A stretch of 19,091 nucleotides of DNA from Bifidobacteriaceae bacterium (GTDB taxonomy: Bacteria > Actinomycetota > Actinomycetes > Actinomycetales > WQXJ01): NCBI GenBank assembly GCA_031255075.1, contig JAIRTF010000296.1, forward strand, positions 1 to 19,091, written 5' to 3'. Position 1 is the stretch's first letter. Every line of letters starts with the position of its first letter. The notes beneath the pieces are model-generated. The model had not been told where the DNA came from and ran no database searches. It worked only from the letters and a program-made list of their open reading frames with translations. A program made the position numbers and the translations under genes. Below, in pieces: positions 17,426 through 19,091 of the stretch.

Positions 17426-17442
17426 GTTGCACGGCGTGCAAC
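17426..17442. promoter_or_regulatory. Perfect palindrome GTTGCAC-GGC-GTGCAAC, candidate operator
   Basis: Two perfect 7-bp arms with a 3-nt centre lie 102 bp upstream of the oxidoreductase ATG. A weaker TTGA-N4-TCAA follows at 17443-17454. The form fits a binding site for a dimeric helix-turn-helix regulator controlling the oxidoreductase. It could also be a transcript hairpin, but there is no T-tract. Confidence 0.45.
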
Positions 17443-17529
17443 TTGATTTGTCAACGACCAAGGTCACGGCGGCCGCGAATGGCGCCGCCCTAGCATGGGC
17501 AGACGTCCTCAGAACACTCAACACCGTGC

Positions 17530-17536
17530 AAAGGAG
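17530..17536 (+). promoter_or_regulatory. Ribosome binding site of the oxidoreductase
   Basis: AAAGGAG with an 8-nt spacer before the ATG at 17545. This near-consensus site fixes the start and places the Rossmann-fold first strand at residues 7-12. Confidence 0.8.
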
Positions 17537-17544
17537 CACACTCT

Positions 17545-18561
17545 ATGAACAACAAACCAACCCGCGTTGTCCTCTATGGGGCCGGCCTGATGGGGGCGGT
17601 GATCATCCGCTACCTGCTTGAGAAGGGCTTTGAGCTGGCTGGGGTGATAGACAACAACCCAGAGTTGGTTGGCAAAGACGCCGGCACTGTTGCCGGGTTG
17701 GAGCGAGAACTAGGCGTCCCGATCAGCGCAGACGCAGAAGCCGTCCTCTCCCAGGGCGCGGATATCGCCGTGCTGACACTGCTGTCCCTGATGACAGACA
17801 TGGAACCGTTCTTTGCCGCCTGCGCCCGCCACGGCGTCAACGCCATCTCTACCTGTGAGGAGGCCTTCTTCCCCCAGACCACCTCACCTGAGATCACCGA
17901 ACGACTGGATGCTCTGGCCAAAGAACACGGCGTCACCCTGACCGGCTCCGGCTACCAGGACGTCTACTGGGGCAACCTGGCCACGGTCATCGCCGGATCA
18001 ACCCAACAGATGACCGCCTTGGAAGGCGTCAGCAGCTACAACGTTGATGATTACGGCATAGCTCTGGCCAAGGTCCACGGCGTGGGCATGACCCCAGAAG
18101 AGTTCGCCCGGGAGGTTGCAGACGCCAACGTGCCATCTTTCGCGATGAACGTGCCCGGCTGGATTGCCTCACAACTGGGGTTGCACATGACTGGCATCTC
18201 CCAAGTGTTGATGCCCGCCTACTCCGATCATCCCGTCAAGTCCACCACCCTGGGCCGCGAAATTCAGCCAGGCCAGGCGCTCGGCATGGCCGCCCGGGCC
18301 ACCGCCACCACCCGCGAAGGGATCGACATAGTCATGGAGGTGCGCGGCGTGGTCTACGAACCAGGCGATGTGGACCTCAACAGCTGGGTCATCACCGGCG
18401 AGCCGACCACCAAAGTGGACGTCGACAAACCCAACACCGTGGAACTGACCTGCGCCACCGTGGTCAACCGGATCCCGCAGGTGATTGCCGCGCCGGCCGG
18501 CTTCACCACCGTGGAGTTGCTACCGCCGGCCAGGTACCTCCCAACGCTCGATCAGCGCTGA
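17545..18561 (+). CDS. NAD(P)-dependent oxidoreductase, 2,4-diaminopentanoate dehydrogenase/DapB-like family
   Basis: 338 residues, about the usual length of the family. The N-terminus is a Rossmann fold: strand 'RVVLYGAGLMG' with G12-x-G14-xx-G17, and Asp36 at the end of the second strand, which usually favours NAD over NADP. The sequence 'VNAISTCEEAFFP' (98-110) and the C-terminal 'TCATVVNRIPQVIAAPAGF' with the 'LPPARYLPT' end match the family of 2,4-diaminopentanoate dehydrogenase (ornithine fermentation), which is related to dihydrodipicolinate reductase. At the point where these enzymes usually carry a 'GxGxNPGF' loop this protein has 'GSGYQDVYWGN' (134-144), so the substrate may differ. 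It is transcribed divergently from the adhesin and no operon partner is visible. The family call is fairly sure; the reaction is not. Confidence 0.75.
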   Translation: MNNKPTRVVLYGAGLMGAVIIRYLLEKGFELAGVIDNNPELVGKDAGTVAGLERELGVPISADAEAVLSQGADIAVLTLLSLMTDMEPFFAACARHGVNAISTCEEAFFPQTTSPEITERLDALAKEHGVTLTGSGYQDVYWGNLATVIAGSTQQMTALEGVSSYNVDDYGIALAKVHGVGMTPEEFAREVADANVPSFAMNVPGWIASQLGLHMTGISQVLMPAYSDHPVKSTTLGREIQPGQALGMAARATATTREGIDIVMEVRGVVYEPGDVDLNSWVITGEPTTKVDVDKPNTVELTCATVVNRIPQVIAAPAGFTTVELLPPARYLPTLDQR

Positions 18562-18577
18562 CTTTCCTTCCTCCGCC

Positions 18578-18638
18578 GGTTGCCGATGCCGCGCGCCCAG
18601 GTCCGCTAGTACGTCACCGGGACGCGGCATCGGCAGCC
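18578..18638. terminator. Bidirectional hairpin terminator between convergent genes
   Basis: TGCCGATGCCGCG (18581-18593) is a perfect 13-bp inverted match to CGCGGCATCGGCA (18623-18635). A T/G wobble and two more G-C pairs extend the stem to 16 bp. The 29-nt loop can pair further (CCC/GGG). It starts 17 nt after the TGA stop of the plus-strand gene and ends 19 nt before the TAG of the minus-strand gene. Neither side has a strong U-tract. Confidence 0.7.
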
Positions 18639-18656
18639 ACCTTGCCGGTGTTGTGG

Positions 18657-19091
18657 CTAGAGGCGGAGCGCCAAACGGTAGGCGGTGTGGATGGCATCCA
18701 TGATCTTGCCGGGCGCCACCGCGTCACCGACCAGGTAAGCCTCCTGGCCGGCGGCCGCCAACTGGCCGTGCAGATCCTGTTCCGACTTGAAGCCCACGGC
18801 CACCACGACCTGATCTGCCTCCAGCAGTTGAGTGCCGGTTGGGCCGGAGACCTTGACGCCGCCGTCGGTGACCTCCTCCACCACTGTGGAGGTCAACACA
18901 TCCAGATCAGTCTTGGCGAAGCGCTCCGAATAGGACAGCATGTCCGTCACTGCCACATCCGACATAATCTGGGGCAGCATTTCCACAATTGTCACGGCGT
19001 GGCCGTTCTCTGACAAATGCAGCGCGGTTTCACTGCCAACCAGGCCACCGCCAATCACCACAATTCGTTTGGCCGGCGCGGTGGTGCCATT
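18657..19091 (-). CDS. C-terminal end of an FAD/NAD-dependent oxidoreductase, 2-enoate reductase/old yellow enzyme type (5' end missing)
   Basis: The frame enters from the window edge (first residues 'NGTTAPAKRIVVIGGG') and runs 144 codons to TAG at 18659-18657. It contains an NAD-binding Rossmann motif GGGLVGSE (14-21 of the fragment) with Glu37 ('TIVEM') at the end of strand two, which suggests NADH. Near the end is 'AYLVGDAVAPGKIMDAIHTAYR', the FAD-binding Gly-Asp motif and final helix. This matches the C-terminal half of two-domain flavin/iron-sulfur enzymes such as 2-enoate reductase, 2,4-dienoyl-CoA reductase and BaiCD-like proteins. The N-terminal TIM barrel and Fe-S Cys cluster would lie beyond the window, so the exact subfamily is open. 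It converges on the oxidoreductase and so is in a separate transcript. Confidence 0.75.
   Translation of the reverse strand, partial: NGTTAPAKRIVVIGGGLVGSETALHLSENGHAVTIVEMLPQIMSDVAVTDMLSYSERFAKTDLDVLTSTVVEEVTDGGVKVSGPTGTQLLEADQVVVAVGFKSEQDLHGQLAAAGQEAYLVGDAVAPGKIMDAIHTAYRLALRL

Larger units (their letters stand above)
17025..17544. other. Divergent intergenic region (520 bp)
   Basis: Separates the adhesin (minus) from the oxidoreductase (plus). No credible gene is seen. It holds the two ribosome binding sites, a cluster of GCGAAC/GTTCGC inverted repeats (17158-17209), an inverted repeat TTGGC-N6-GCCAA (17249-17264), CCACCC-N9-GGGTGG (17309-17329), and a perfect 7-3-7 palindrome (17426-17442). 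TAGCAT at 17491-17496 is a possible but weak -10 for the plus-strand gene, with no good -35. On the minus strand TTGCAC around 17137-17142 could be a -35 for the adhesin, without a clear -10. Promoter calls here are tentative. Confidence 0.6.

Noticed and set aside
16913..17539. A 208-codon minus-strand open frame across the divergent intergenic region
   Set aside because: It overlaps the adhesin signal peptide region in another frame and contains the inverted repeats. Its product is Arg/Ser/Pro-rich with no domain, and no ribosome binding site supports it.
17545..19091. Joint catabolic operon of the two enzymes at the right edge
   Set aside because: The genes are convergent and separated by a hairpin terminator, so they are not co-transcribed. 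A pathway link cannot be inferred from the window alone.
1..19091. tRNA, rRNA, riboswitch or insertion sequence
   Set aside because: No transposase motif, terminal inverted repeats with target duplication, cloverleaf or known leader structure was recognised in the non-coding stretches.

Overview
The window looks like a chromosomal segment from a high-GC Gram-positive bacterium (Actinomycetota). The evidence is the GC-rich sequence with G/C-biased third codon positions, an LPFTG sortase signal on a very large secreted protein, and AAGGAG-type ribosome binding sites. The genus cannot be named from the sequence. An anaerobic or host-associated actinobacterium would fit the adhesin together with the two reductase-type enzymes, but that is inference.

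Layout. (1) Bases 1-2175, minus strand: the first 725 codons of a secreted, Cys-containing, multi-domain surface protein that runs off the left edge. (2) 2176-2441: a spacer with a strong 19-bp hairpin just after the giant gene. (3) 2442-17024, minus strand: one uninterrupted 4,860-codon gene for a cell-wall-anchored adhesin. It has a signal peptide, an N-terminal head, an SdrD_B-like calcium-loop domain, a GEVED domain, about 30 Ig-like units, a C-terminal Ig-like domain and LPFTG/TM/Arg anchor. (4) 17025-17544: a divergent intergenic region with several inverted repeats. (5) 17545-18561, plus strand: an NAD(P)-dependent oxidoreductase of the 2,4-diaminopentanoate dehydrogenase/DapB-like family. 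(6) 18562-18656: a short convergent spacer filled by a near-perfect hairpin, probably a bidirectional terminator. (7) 18657-19091, minus strand: the C-terminal end of a flavin enzyme resembling 2-enoate reductase/old yellow enzyme proteins, running off the right edge.

The two surface proteins are co-directional and related. A Cys-containing module of about 370 residues, made of three beta-sandwich-like subdomains with an Asp/Pro-rich loop, occurs once in the giant (residues about 1072-1460) and at least twice in tandem in the smaller protein. The locus therefore looks like a surface-adhesin cluster built by shuffling and duplicating one module set.

The most striking structure is inside the giant. 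Its Ig units are not a simple tandem array. Twelve distinguishable unit types recur in the same order with an offset of about 1,355-1,400 residues: copy 1 is residues 1350-2711, copy 2 is 2712-4113, and a shortened third copy is 4114-4645. The copies have diverged heavily, which suggests an old block duplication. The two enzymes on the right face each other and have no visible functional tie to the adhesins.
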